A stretch of 63,403 nucleotides of DNA from an uncultured Prevotella sp. (GTDB lineage: Bacteria > Bacteroidota > Bacteroidia > Bacteroidales > Bacteroidaceae): the NCBI GenBank assembly GCA_946405145.1, contig CAMJGE010000003.1:1-63403 (forward strand). The letters run 5' to 3'. The position numbers were made by a program, and so were the translations under genes. Position 1 is the stretch's first letter, and each line of letters starts with the position of its first letter. The notes under the pieces were generated by a model. It saw only the letters and a list, made by a program, of their open reading frames with translations, was not told the DNA's origin and searched no databases. Of this stretch, positions 1 to 8,913 are shown piece by piece.

Positions 1-40
1 GTTGTTCTCCAAACGGCTGTTTTTCTGCTGATTACATTGT

Positions 41-52
41 GCAAACGGTTGC
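41..52. promoter_or_regulatory. LacI-type operator-like box
   Basis: The 12-mer GCAAACGGTTGC is a palindrome apart from one base pair and has the central CG typical of LacI/GalR operators. It matches the core of the perfect palindrome at 8810-8829. It lies just beyond the stop of the galactanase gene, so it may belong to the promoter of a minus-strand gene outside the window. Confidence 0.45.
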
Positions 53-56
53 GCGT

Positions 57-1148
57 TTATTTGAATCTTGAGAGTTCTTTAAGGGCGGGAAGTGCCTGAC
101 CAGTCTTGTTGTCGAAAAGTCCGCGATTCAGCCAGCCTTTGGTAACACTATTTCCGAAGCCGTTCTCCTCAGGAAACCACCAGAAGAGGCCTGTCACATT
201 GTGGTGCTTATTCAGTTCTTCTACGAGTTCTTGAGTATATTGGGTTTGTCCCTCCACGCTGATGGGATAGAACTCCGCATACTGATCGGGCTTGGCCCAA
301 TAGTCATTCTCATGCGAATAGTAGGCAGCTGCTTCCACGATCATCACGGGCTTGTCAGGGAAGAGCCAAGCCAGTTTGTCGAGTGTCTTCCCTAAATTGG
401 GAATCGACTTGTGCCACATCGGATAATAGCTCAGGCCGATGATATCGTAATCTACACCATACCGACGCAGGTGCTGGTAGTAAGACTTGGTGACATCCCA
501 GTCGCCTGCTTTCTCCGTATGGATGATGATCTGAGCTTTCGGACAGATCTCGCGACAAGCGCGACAGCCAGCCTTCAGGAAGTCAGTGACGGTATCCCAG
601 TTCTCATCACTTGTGGGATCGAGCTTTCCCGTGGGCCACAACAGACCGTTGGTGATCTCATTACCCACCTGTATCAGTTCTGGTGCCACTCCAGCCTTCT
701 TCATGGCCTGCAGCGTGCGACGGGTGTAAGCATAGACACTGTCAGCGAGTGCCCGTTTATCGGCTTGCTCCCACGTCTTAGGCGTGAATTGCTTTCCTGG
801 GTCAGCCCAGGTGTCGCTATAGTGGAAGTCGAGCATTAGCTGCATACCGGCTTTCTTTACCTGCCGGCTCAGTTTGATGACGTAGGCCAGATCCTGACAG
901 ACCCCTTCGTCCTTATGATCGCCTGGTGCGTTGTTGGGATCCACGAAGAGACGTAAGCGGATGGCATTCCAACCCTGTTGTTTGACGAAAGGTAGGAAAC
1001 TGACCTTCCGACCGTTGAAGTCCTTATAGACCGTGTGTTGCGCCTCGTATGACGGCAACAGCGACACATCCCCGCCCAACAGTTTCTTCGATTGGGCGAT
1101 GGCGGTGGTGCTTGTAAATAAACAAATACAAATTAATAATTTCTTCAT
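57..1148 (-). CDS. GH53 arabinogalactan endo-beta-1,4-galactanase
   Basis: A secreted enzyme that cleaves beta-1,4-galactan, the backbone of type I arabinogalactan. The 363-residue product starts with a type I signal peptide ending near AIAQ (residues 10-19). It then shows the GH53 hallmarks: GGDVSLLPSYE near the N-terminus, RLRLFVDP (about 64-71) and LDFHYSDTWADPGKQ (about 106-120). The acid/base is Glu164 in VGNE and the nucleophile is Glu272 in MIVEAA. An upstream in-frame ATG would add ten residues, but it lies inside the -7 box, so the start at 1148 is preferred. The gene has its own promoter (1176-1207) and is separated from the SusC-to-SusF operon by a hairpin. There is no lipobox, so a periplasmic location is likely. 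Family assignment is firm; cellular location is inferred. Confidence 0.95.
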   Translation of the reverse strand: MKKLLICICLFTSTTAIAQSKKLLGGDVSLLPSYEAQHTVYKDFNGRKVSFLPFVKQQGWNAIRLRLFVDPNNAPGDHKDEGVCQDLAYVIKLSRQVKKAGMQLMLDFHYSDTWADPGKQFTPKTWEQADKRALADSVYAYTRRTLQAMKKAGVAPELIQVGNEITNGLLWPTGKLDPTSDENWDTVTDFLKAGCRACREICPKAQIIIHTEKAGDWDVTKSYYQHLRRYGVDYDIIGLSYYPMWHKSIPNLGKTLDKLAWLFPDKPVMIVEAAAYYSHENDYWAKPDQYAEFYPISVEGQTQYTQELVEELNKHHNVTGLFWWFPEENGFGNSVTKGWLNRGLFDNKTGQALPALKELSRFK

Positions 1149-1175
1149 AAATTGTGTTAGTTGTCTTATACGGCT

Positions 1176-1207
1176 CAAAGATACGAATTCTTCTTGAAAA
1201 ATGCAAG
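1176..1207 (-). promoter_or_regulatory. Promoter of the GH53 gene
   Basis: Read on the minus strand, a -7 box TATCTTTG (1176-1183) is preceded, after 20 bases, by CTTG (1204-1207), a one-base variant of the -33 TTTG. This is the Bacteroidetes primary-sigma pattern, and it places the transcript start near 1170. Confidence 0.65.
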
Positions 1208-1212
1208 AATTC

Positions 1213-1278
1213 CTAGAATTAAATCTAGCACTTTCTAGAATTAAATGTAAATAGTGCTAGAATTAAATCTAGCAAAAA
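1213..1278. repeat. Three 22-bp direct repeats (CTAGAATTAAAT) upstream of GH53
   Basis: CTAGAATTAAAT occurs at 1213, 1235 and 1257, exactly 22 bp apart (about two helical turns). The first and third copies continue into TCTAGCA, so each also forms an inverted repeat; TGCTAGA and TCTAGCA around ATTAAA is the best one. The array begins six bases beyond the -33 element of the galactanase promoter, so it looks like an array of binding sites for an activator. The protein that binds is unknown. Confidence 0.6.
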
Positions 1279-1290
1279 TTACAATTGAGA

Positions 1291-1328
1291 ACAAATCAGG
1301 CGGGTCGTTTGTGGCCCGCCTGATTTGT
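1291..1328 (-). terminator. Hairpin terminator after the SusF-like gene
   Basis: A perfect 14-bp stem (1291-1304 with 1315-1328) encloses a 10-base loop. It lies just after the stop of the SusF-like gene, in front of the galactanase promoter. The T-run on the minus-strand side is weak, so it may attenuate or protect the 3' end rather than terminate fully. Confidence 0.7.
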
Positions 1329-1348
1329 TTGATAGAGGGGTTGTCGGC

Positions 1349-2722
1349 CTATTGTTTTGTAATGACAACCTTGTTCTTGCCTTCGTACTGGATAAAGAGC
1401 TGAACCTTATACTTGCCTGATTCTGCAAGCTCTAAGTTCTTGCCATCATTCTGTGTAAGATCGGTATATGCCTTGGAATTTCCGTTGCCACCCCAGCTGA
1501 CAGACCAGTCGTGGTTCATACGGAACTTCATCTCACCAGCATTCAGATCTTCTGTTACTTCCCATGCACCAGTCTCCTTGTTGTAAGTCATATCAACATC
1601 GGTGTCCCAGTTACCCTTGACAGTACCGATGATACTGATATTCTCAACCTTGGTTACTTTATAAGTCATGGCTGCAACATCGAGGTCAATCTGATAGAAT
1701 CCAGCACCTGGATCAGGACAGTTAGGACCACCATCCTCAGTTAGCTTGTTTTCACCAGCGTACTCAAGATCATTATCCCAATTGTCGGCATTAGGCTTGA
1801 ACTTAAACTCACCGTCAAGCAGGTAGTATCCCTGATACTTACCAGTGCTTGGTGAGCCGTGGAGTGCGTTGGAAGTCTTCCATTCGCTGTCATTGCCAAT
1901 CTGGTAGAAGTACTCGCCAAAGTTGACACCCTTGCCACTCCATGTCTGGTTCATCATGTCGAAGCTGATCAGATAGTACTTCACGTTATCCTCCTTAGGA
2001 ATCACGAGGTTACCACCAGCATTGTGCAAAGCAAACTTACCTTCCTCATCGGATGCAGTAAGACATTCGTCCCAAGTACCGATACTGGATTTTGGAGCAA
2101 CCTTGAAGTTGATGTCCTCAGTTACCTTTTCTGCAGGAATCAGAATCGTGAAGATAGAATTGTCGTATGGATCCTCACCGCCATTCGAGAGCTCATAGTC
2201 GGTGTTATTGATATCCCAACCGTTAAGCGTACCAATGACGTAGTAAGCTTCATCGATGAAAGGAACCTCTGGTGTGATGGTCAGTGTGCACGTACCAGCA
2301 TCTACGTAGGCACCCTGTCCGTCGATCATCATGTCAGCATAGACATGAGCCTCAATCTCACGAGCCACAGGGCGCATGCCGTAGGCGTCTGTCACCATCT
2401 TCTGCAGATCACTTTTGGCAAACAAATCAACGTTATCGGTAGCCTTGATCTCATCACCTTCTTCACCTTTGATGGTGGGCACGAAGCGAACATGCTCGAT
2501 GGTGGAACCCTCAGGCAGAGTGCCGTTGAGCGTAATGATTTTCACAAGATTCTCAGATGTGTTCAGGTCAACAGCAGTAGCGCTGGCCGAGAATCCTGGG
2601 ATGGTGATGGCCTCCTCCTGATCGTATGTCTGCTGAGCCTTCCAGTCCTTGAAGTCATCGCTACAGGCTGCCATAAGCAGACCTGTAATTGCGATAGACA
2701 TATATGATAATATCTTTTTCAT
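1349..2722 (-). CDS. SusF-like surface glycan-binding lipoprotein
   Basis: A 457-residue outer-surface lipoprotein. The signal peptide ends in a lipobox with Cys20, followed by SDD, an acidic context that in Bacteroidetes promotes surface export. After an N-terminal region of about 130 residues there are starch-binding-protein-like modules. One begins near YYVIGTLNGWD, one near YFYQIGNDSEW and one near ISIIGTVKGNWD. Each has the aromatic-rich beta-sandwich pattern of SusE/SusF repeats. It is the last gene of a tight SusC-SusD-SusE-SusF operon, 22 bases after the SusE-like gene, and is followed by a hairpin. The expected role is to hold glycan at the cell surface. The ligand is inferred to be galactan from the neighbouring GH53. 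Confidence 0.85.
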   Translation of the reverse strand: MKKILSYMSIAITGLLMAACSDDFKDWKAQQTYDQEEAITIPGFSASATAVDLNTSENLVKIITLNGTLPEGSTIEHVRFVPTIKGEEGDEIKATDNVDLFAKSDLQKMVTDAYGMRPVAREIEAHVYADMMIDGQGAYVDAGTCTLTITPEVPFIDEAYYVIGTLNGWDINNTDYELSNGGEDPYDNSIFTILIPAEKVTEDINFKVAPKSSIGTWDECLTASDEEGKFALHNAGGNLVIPKEDNVKYYLISFDMMNQTWSGKGVNFGEYFYQIGNDSEWKTSNALHGSPSTGKYQGYYLLDGEFKFKPNADNWDNDLEYAGENKLTEDGGPNCPDPGAGFYQIDLDVAAMTYKVTKVENISIIGTVKGNWDTDVDMTYNKETGAWEVTEDLNAGEMKFRMNHDWSVSWGGNGNSKAYTDLTQNDGKNLELAESGKYKVQLFIQYEGKNKVVITKQ

Positions 2723-2744
2723 ATCTTTACTTTATTTGGGTTAT

Positions 2745-3911
2745 TTACTTAATCTCACCGGTATCATTACCAAAGTTCAGATAGAGCTTCTGACCAGCAT
2801 TACCAGCAACGCGTTCCTGATCGCCGCCAGCACCACGATATTTGATCTCGGTGCCGAACACCATGAACTCAGTCTTCCACCAGTCGAATCCTTCGATCTT
2901 CACGTATGCACGTACGCCATCGCCGTCGCCGCCAGGTACGCTCCTTGCGAATGCAGGTGATACGAACTGACCATCAAGCGTGGTCGGAATATCGAGCTTC
3001 GTTCCGTCCTCGAGTTCTTTCCAGTCACCATTTGGTGTCACGGGGCCCATCAGATAGACGTTCGGATCCTCGAATTGAGCGTCATAGACGATATCACGAC
3101 CTGCTACTTCTGCCGTAATAATCATCAGATACCAACCTGGCTTAGAAGAAGCGATGTTGCCACCACTATCTACAATGTCACCTGCACGAGAACCGCTGAT
3201 GGTTCGTAAACCTCCGAAGCCTACTTCGCCACCATCCCAAGCCTTCTCAGCATTGAACTTCAGACCAGACTCATCAATCCATACGATATGCCAAAACTTG
3301 TTTGTGGCATCGTAAGTAGGAGCCATTGTGAGAGAAGAATCCCAACTCCAGCCGTTGAAGTTTCCAACCACATAGAGGTTTGCCGGTGGATTAACAGGAG
3401 GCAGAGCGAACTGCAAAAGGACATTTTTCAGCGACACAATGTTTGAAGTGGTCTCTGTGCCTTCGATAGCACTACCTGCATACTTTGTAGCAGCAGCACG
3501 AACCTGGAAATAAACGGGGATAGTAAGGGGGAATTCCTCTGTATCATATCCCTCAGCCAGTGCCAAAGTGGTCAGTTCTGAAGCCAGAGAGGCTGCGTCA
3601 ACCGCCAACTTAGAGGATGCTGCGCTTAAAATGTCAACACTGTTTTCCATGTTAGATTTCAACGAAGCGGAAACTGTGTAGTTCGTATAAGCGGGGAATC
3701 CGTAGTTGGGCAGACTGTTAAGAGTGAGATTTACCGTCTCAGAGTTTGCCAGGTCAAAGATGGCGTTCTCAGACATACCTGGTATGTTGAGCACCAGCGA
3801 ACCGTCAGTTGGATTCTGCAGGGTCGGATTTGAGTCGCGGTCATCCGCACAAGCCGAAAGGATGCAAATGCTGCAGAGCAACAGTAATGCGGACTTTATT
3901 ATTTTTTTCAT
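2745..3911 (-). CDS. SusE-like surface glycan-binding lipoprotein
   Basis: A 388-residue lipoprotein (lipobox Cys21, followed by ADD) with the organisation of SusE. An N-terminal Ig-like domain carries the conserved LVLNIPGMSENAIFDLA segment. A middle stretch is rich in small residues. Two carbohydrate-binding modules start at NLYVVGNFNGWSWD (about residue 180) and VYLMGPVTPNGDW (about 285). It is encoded 20 bases after the SusD-like gene. It should sit on the outer face of the outer membrane next to the SusC/D transporter and bind the polymer. Sequence divergence in this family prevents a ligand call from sequence alone. Confidence 0.85.
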   Translation of the reverse strand: MKKIIKSALLLLCSICILSACADDRDSNPTLQNPTDGSLVLNIPGMSENAIFDLANSETVNLTLNSLPNYGFPAYTNYTVSASLKSNMENSVDILSAASSKLAVDAASLASELTTLALAEGYDTEEFPLTIPVYFQVRAAATKYAGSAIEGTETTSNIVSLKNVLLQFALPPVNPPANLYVVGNFNGWSWDSSLTMAPTYDATNKFWHIVWIDESGLKFNAEKAWDGGEVGFGGLRTISGSRAGDIVDSGGNIASSKPGWYLMIITAEVAGRDIVYDAQFEDPNVYLMGPVTPNGDWKELEDGTKLDIPTTLDGQFVSPAFARSVPGGDGDGVRAYVKIEGFDWWKTEFMVFGTEIKYRGAGGDQERVAGNAGQKLYLNFGNDTGEIK

Positions 3912-3931
3912 AACGCTTTAAACTTTTTAAA

Positions 3932-5542
3932 TTACTTGTATCCCTGATTCTGCTTCAGGTTACTATTTGTTGCAATCTCATTAGAGGGGATAGCGTAGAT
4001 GTTGAGGTCTGCGCTGAAAGATGTACCATCTTGGGCACCGCCCTTCCATTGCCATTTGTAGCTGTTGTTACCACCATAGAGACCGAAGCGGATCAGATCC
4101 ACACGACGGCGACCCTCATAGTAGAACTCACGTGCCCACTCGTCGATGATATTATCAAGCGTGTAGGTGTTCTTAGTGGTAGCATTGGCGCGCTGACGCA
4201 GACGGTTGATAAGCTCTGTGCCTGTAGCTGTTGTTGAGCCACCATTCTGACGAGCGTCAGCCTCGGCAACAGTCAGATAAGCCTCTGCCAGACGGAACAG
4301 GAAGAAGTCGGTATCGGGGAATGAGGCATTCTTAGTGGCACCATTGTCACTGCGGAAGTTGGTCCACTTTGCTACACCGAAGCCTTGTAGGAAGTCTGTG
4401 GGCTTCTCAATGTAGAGAGAACGGCCTTCTGAACAGAACAGCGCACGGTCATCGTTAGCAGCTTTTGCTAAATCGTATGACTGCCCCTCAGGCGTAGTAG
4501 CGTTCGGGAAGAATTTCAGCACCAGTTCCGGGCGTGCACGGTTACCACCCCAAGCCTGATCGGTATTGTTGGTTGCATTGGGATCAAGTGGGTTTGCATG
4601 CATCTTACCATCAAAGGTAGAGGCGATGCAGAACAGAGCTCCACCCCAGCTGGTCGTTGTTGAGCCATCCTGTAGAATGGGGAACACAGCCTCGTAGGCG
4701 GCACTGCTCTCACCATTGTCGGCCATGAACAGCATCTGGTAAGCACTCCACTGGTTAGCACCTGTGGTGTTCAGCTGATAGTTGGCGTTTATCACCTTGT
4801 TAGCATACTCAGCGGCCTTTGCCCACTGTGCCTGGCCGGTATAGACCTCAGCATTCAGATACAGACGGGCCAGCAGCATCCAGCAAGCACCCTTGGTGGC
4901 ACAACCATAGTCCTTGTCACTTGACTTCATGGCTTTGGCTTCCATCAGATCGGGCTCTGCGAGGAGCAGTTCCTTCTCAATCCAGTTATAAGCCTCTTGG
5001 CGACTGATCTGTTGAGGCTTCTCAAGTGTCTCAGTGAAAGGAATGTTGCCAAAGGCATCCATCAACATATAATACTGCAGAGCGCGCAGGAAACGTACCT
5101 CAGCCTTCTTCTGGGCATCACCGCCTTCACCTGACTCGTTCAGGTAGCTGTTGCAATAGTTGATACCCGTGGTAAGACGATAATAATACATGTGCATCAT
5201 AGGGTGAGAGGCATCGTACTGGTTGAAGTTGAAGCCTGCGATACCAGGGTCACCCCAACAGCAGATAGACTCATCTGTAGGCAGCTCGTTAGAGTTGAAG
5301 AGCTGGCGGATAAATCCTGCTGTACCACCATCATATCCGTCGATATCGGAATCACCGTTAGCACCACCGTTTCCTGGCAGAGCTAAGTTTGCATAGCACT
5401 TCAGATAGAGACCATCCAGATTCAATTCTGTGGAGACGTTGGGATCGATGGGATCCACATCCAAGTCCTTGGTGCAGGAGGTTACTCCTAAAGCCAGGGC
5501 AAGTGCTGCTGCGGGTATAATATTCTTAATGATATATTTCAT
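3932..5542 (-). CDS. SusD/RagB-family glycan-binding lipoprotein (locus 1)
   Basis: A 536-residue SusD homologue that caps the SusC channel and delivers oligosaccharides to it. It has a lipobox with Cys23 in a TSC motif and the family's helical TPR-like core. The typical segment RFLRALQYYMLMDAFGNIPFTE is at about 150-175. The C-terminal RagB/SusD region contains FFLFRLAEAYLTVAEADAR and EWAREFYYEGRRRVDLIRFGLY. Length and order are normal for the family. It follows the SusC gene by 21 bases in the same transcript. Confidence 0.95.
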   Translation of the reverse strand: MKYIIKNIIPAAALALALGVTSCTKDLDVDPIDPNVSTELNLDGLYLKCYANLALPGNGGANGDSDIDGYDGGTAGFIRQLFNSNELPTDESICCWGDPGIAGFNFNQYDASHPMMHMYYYRLTTGINYCNSYLNESGEGGDAQKKAEVRFLRALQYYMLMDAFGNIPFTETLEKPQQISRQEAYNWIEKELLLAEPDLMEAKAMKSSDKDYGCATKGACWMLLARLYLNAEVYTGQAQWAKAAEYANKVINANYQLNTTGANQWSAYQMLFMADNGESSAAYEAVFPILQDGSTTTSWGGALFCIASTFDGKMHANPLDPNATNNTDQAWGGNRARPELVLKFFPNATTPEGQSYDLAKAANDDRALFCSEGRSLYIEKPTDFLQGFGVAKWTNFRSDNGATKNASFPDTDFFLFRLAEAYLTVAEADARQNGGSTTATGTELINRLRQRANATTKNTYTLDNIIDEWAREFYYEGRRRVDLIRFGLYGGNNSYKWQWKGGAQDGTSFSADLNIYAIPSNEIATNSNLKQNQGYK

Positions 5543-5563
5543 AACTTTTTCTCCTTATTATAT

Positions 5564-8500
5564 TTAGAAATTCAGGTTAAGACCAACGATAATCGAGATA
5601 GGACGTGGGTACATGTTCTGATCGACACCATTGCCGATTTCAGGATCCAGCCCCTTGTACTTCGTGATCGTGAACACATTAGCGCAAGATGCATATACAC
5701 GTCCACCGATGCCCTTATAGCTGTTGCCCTTGAACAAACTGTCGAAAGAGTAACCCAGTGTGATATTGTCACACTTCAGGAAAGAAGCGTTCGTCACGTA
5801 GTAATCAGACTGGTTGGCGGTCAGTTCCCATGTCTGCCATTTGCGATCCATCGCATCTATCAGATGGTTGCCCATATAAGCCTGCTGTACCCATGCACCG
5901 GTTTCGCCTACGTTACTTGAACCGCGCAGTACGTCGTTGAAGACGTAGTTGCCAAGGCTGGCACGAAGTGAGAAACCGAGATCGAACCTCTTATATTCTA
6001 CGCGAGAAGAAAGACCCATAGTTACAGGAGGTGTCGGGTTCTTATAGAGGTAACGGTCTTCAGGTGTGATCACACCATCACCATTACGGTCAACGACACA
6101 GTTCTCGATAGGCATACCATTGGCATCATATACCTGCTGATATACATAGAAGGAGTTGGCGGCATAGCCTACCTGATGAGCCTGAACGGTATTACCAGTA
6201 CCACCACCGGCGCCAGGACCTGTTTCTACGGGCAGACCGTTGCTTGATACACCTTCCAGGTCGGTAATCTCGTTCTTGTTGTAAGTGAAGTTGTAATCCA
6301 ACTGCCAGAACCAATCCTTTGTCTGAACAGCCTTCCAGCTGACGGATGCTTCGAAACCGGTATTCTTCAGTGAGCCGATGTTCTGCCACATCATGTTCTT
6401 GTAGCCCGACATGGCCGGAGCCTTGGCATAGTTCAGCAGATCGGTAGTCTTACGATAATAGAAGTCGAAGCTGGCGGTCAGGCGCTGATCCAGGAAGCCT
6501 AAGTCCAGACCGACGTTATAAGTTGTTGTGGTCTCCCACTTCAGATCCTCTGTGTAGTTGTCTGGACGATCAAGAACGCCATCAAGGCCTGCGATAGGAT
6601 ACAAACCGTTGGTGCCGATACTTCTTGAATAGGTGTGGATCCAGCCGTAATAATTGGCGATAGGATCACTACTACTAAGATCTTGCTGACCAGTCTTACC
6701 CCAGCCGAGGCGGAGCTTCAGGTCGCTCAGTTCCTTAACATCCTTCAGGAATGACTCTTGCTTGATCTTCCAAGCTAAAGCTACAGAGGGGAATAGCGCC
6801 CAGTGCTTCTTGAAACGTGAAGAACCATCATCACGCAAAGTAGCAGTCAGCATATAGCGATCCAGGAATGTGTAATTTAAACGGCCAAAGAATGAGATAA
6901 GATAACTTTCATACTTGTGCTCAACATTATCTTCAGCATACTCATAGTCAATCTTCGTACCACGCAAGTCAACATCGTTGTTGGTCATAGGCATATAGCG
7001 AGGCTTATCAGTCTTTTCACTCACCCAGAAGCGCTGCCATTCGTAACCGGCCATGATGTCGAAGTGATGATCCTTGTTGAAATCCTTGTAATACTGTGCA
7101 TAGGCACTCAATGTGGTATTACGCTTTACCTTCTGCCAATAGCCCTGCTTGCCGTAGTACATACTACCAGGAGTAGCGGGAGAGTTGGAGAAGAGGTTTG
7201 TGTTCTGGCGACCCTTTGAAATATCAATACCCAAAGTAGCGTGCAAACGCAGGTCCTCGAAGCCGTGAATCTTATAGTCAAAATCTGCACTACCGATGAA
7301 TGAGCGGCTGTGAGCTACGTCTGTTTGGTTGTTCAGCAGGGCGAGTGGGTTGCTGGTAGCATCCTTGAACTTGGTAAATGGCCAAGTGCTGTCGTTCAAT
7401 GAAGAACCCGTGCCGAGCCACTGGTAATAACCACCGAAGTTCTGCAGCATCTGACCAGCATTGTCACCCAGCATATCCTTGCTATACTGAGAGGTGAATG
7501 AGTAGGGGTCCTGAGAAGGATCCATGCTGATAGCAGCACCCACAGCACCTGTGTTAGCATAAGATGAGCGAGAGTACATACCCTTGGCATTCAAGTCGAT
7601 TTTCAGGTGATCGTCCAGCAGACTGGGGTTGAGGTTGAACGAGGCTGTTATACGCTTAAAGCCTGAATTCTTTAAAGTACCCTGCTGGTTTGTGTAACCT
7701 AGAGATACACGATAAGGCAGCTGCTTAAGAGCACCGGTCAGCGTCACGTTGTGATCGTGTGATACAGCGGTTCTATAAATCAGATCCTGCCAGTCGGTAT
7801 TGGCAGTACCCAATGCGCGATATGCGTCATGGTCAGTGCCATACAGATTGGTGATGTAAGAACGGAACTGGTCGCCGTCCATGACATCAAGTGTCTTTTT
7901 ATTCATGCTGATAGTCATGCTTCCTGCATAAGAGATCTGAGGAGCCATACCCATACGACCTTTCTTGGTGGTGATGATGATAACACCGTTAGAACCACGG
8001 CTACCATAGATGGCGGTTGCAGAGGCATCTTTCAGCACGTTGAAGGACTCGATATCCTGTGGATTAATAGTTGACAGGATGTTGGGAGCACCAGCTACAC
8101 CACTGTTGTCGATGGGGATACCATCGATAACAATCAACGGGTCGTTAGAAGCTGACAGTGACGAACCGCCACGGATACGGATCTTAGATCCTGCACCAGG
8201 CTCACCACTGTTTGAAGTGATATTCACACCAGCGACTTTACCGGCCAACATGTCCTGAGCATTTACCACCAGACCCTTGTTCTTTGAATCTGGTTTCAAG
8301 GCTGTCACTGATCCAGTCAGGTCGCTCTTCCTTGCGACACCGTAACCGATGACTACCACTTCGTTCAGTACAGCGGCATCATCCACAAGTGTTACTTCTA
8401 CAGTCGGTGCGGCCTTTACTGTGGCAGTCTGATAGCCAACGTAAGAGACAGTAATGGTTGCACCCTCATTTGCCTTCAGTACGAAGTTACCGTCGAAATC

Positions 8501-8680
8501 AGATACGGTAGCGGTCTGTGTGCCCTCTACGCGTACTGTTGCACCGATAATGTCTTCGCCTGCAGCATCTTTCACATGGCCTTTTACCTCAATCTGGGCA
8601 AAAGCACCTACCGATAGGAAGAGACCCAAGATAAGGCCAAGCATCCTACGCGGAACTTGAATGTTTACCTGCTTCATCAT
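5564..8680 (-). CDS. SusC/RagA-family TonB-dependent transporter (locus 1)
   Basis: A 1038-residue outer-membrane transporter for oligosaccharides. It has a signal peptide ending at AFAQ and a carboxypeptidase-regulatory-like domain (about 30-100, with GATVRVEGT and SDFDGNF). The TonB-box region EVVVIGYG is near residue 107. The plug domain carries IESFNVLKDASATAIYGSRG, and a 22-strand barrel ends in an aromatic residue (LNLNF). It is the first gene of the locus, so surface import of galactan or arabinogalactan fragments is expected. An ATG one codon downstream of the chosen start is equally possible. Confidence 0.95.
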   Translation of the reverse strand: MMKQVNIQVPRRMLGLILGLFLSVGAFAQIEVKGHVKDAAGEDIIGATVRVEGTQTATVSDFDGNFVLKANEGATITVSYVGYQTATVKAAPTVEVTLVDDAAVLNEVVVIGYGVARKSDLTGSVTALKPDSKNKGLVVNAQDMLAGKVAGVNITSNSGEPGAGSKIRIRGGSSLSASNDPLIVIDGIPIDNSGVAGAPNILSTINPQDIESFNVLKDASATAIYGSRGSNGVIIITTKKGRMGMAPQISYAGSMTISMNKKTLDVMDGDQFRSYITNLYGTDHDAYRALGTANTDWQDLIYRTAVSHDHNVTLTGALKQLPYRVSLGYTNQQGTLKNSGFKRITASFNLNPSLLDDHLKIDLNAKGMYSRSSYANTGAVGAAISMDPSQDPYSFTSQYSKDMLGDNAGQMLQNFGGYYQWLGTGSSLNDSTWPFTKFKDATSNPLALLNNQTDVAHSRSFIGSADFDYKIHGFEDLRLHATLGIDISKGRQNTNLFSNSPATPGSMYYGKQGYWQKVKRNTTLSAYAQYYKDFNKDHHFDIMAGYEWQRFWVSEKTDKPRYMPMTNNDVDLRGTKIDYEYAEDNVEHKYESYLISFFGRLNYTFLDRYMLTATLRDDGSSRFKKHWALFPSVALAWKIKQESFLKDVKELSDLKLRLGWGKTGQQDLSSSDPIANYYGWIHTYSRSIGTNGLYPIAGLDGVLDRPDNYTEDLKWETTTTYNVGLDLGFLDQRLTASFDFYYRKTTDLLNYAKAPAMSGYKNMMWQNIGSLKNTGFEASVSWKAVQTKDWFWQLDYNFTYNKNEITDLEGVSSNGLPVETGPGAGGGTGNTVQAHQVGYAANSFYVYQQVYDANGMPIENCVVDRNGDGVITPEDRYLYKNPTPPVTMGLSSRVEYKRFDLGFSLRASLGNYVFNDVLRGSSNVGETGAWVQQAYMGNHLIDAMDRKWQTWELTANQSDYYVTNASFLKCDNITLGYSFDSLFKGNSYKGIGGRVYASCANVFTITKYKGLDPEIGNGVDQNMYPRPISIIVGLNLNF

Positions 8681-8750
8681 TACATTTAATTAGAGTTAAA
8701 ATAGTTATTTTAAATATCGTTATCTAGCACTTTAGCTGTTATTCACGGTG

Positions 8751-8758
8751 CAAATTTA
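8751..8758 (-). promoter_or_regulatory. -7 box of the locus 1 SusC promoter
   Basis: TAAATTTG on the minus strand fits TAnnTTTG and would give a 5' leader of about 65 bases. No TTTG lies 19-21 bases upstream, which suggests the promoter needs an activator or is otherwise controlled. The LacI-type palindrome is 51 bases further upstream. Confidence 0.6.
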
Positions 8759-8809
8759 GGTTACTTTTGATTATGTTGTACTTTTTTTGCACGAAAATAC
8801 ACAAAACTG

Positions 8810-8829
8810 CAATGCAAACGTTTGCATTG
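8810..8829. promoter_or_regulatory. LacI-type operator, 20-bp perfect palindrome
   Basis: The core ATGCAAACGTTTGCAT is part of a 20-base perfect palindrome with the central CG of LacI-family operators. It is 51 bases from the -7 box of the SusC promoter on one side and 53 bases from the -7 box of the lacI-like gene on the other. The neighbouring LacI-family protein is the obvious candidate to bind it. Confidence 0.85.
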
Positions 8830-8882
8830 ACCTGTATCAATAATATTAACATACATTATTATAATATTTAAATACTTTTGTT

Positions 8883-8890
8883 TACCTTTG
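8883..8890 (+). promoter_or_regulatory. -7 box of the LacI-MFS-regulator operon
   Basis: TACCTTTG fits TAnnTTTG and lies 23 bases before the chosen ATG at 8914. No clear -33 TTTG is seen. A possible TTG start at 8878 precedes this box and is therefore discounted. Confidence 0.6.
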
Positions 8891-8913
8891 CAACAGCAAT
8901 AGTTAAAAGCCAC

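Noticed and set aside
1213..1278. Small CRISPR array
   Set aside because: Repeats are 12 bases with about 10-base gaps that are themselves similar; no cas genes are near.
8878..8913. TTG start for the LacI-family gene
   Set aside because: It lies before the -7 box of its own promoter; the ATG at 8914 fits the family length.
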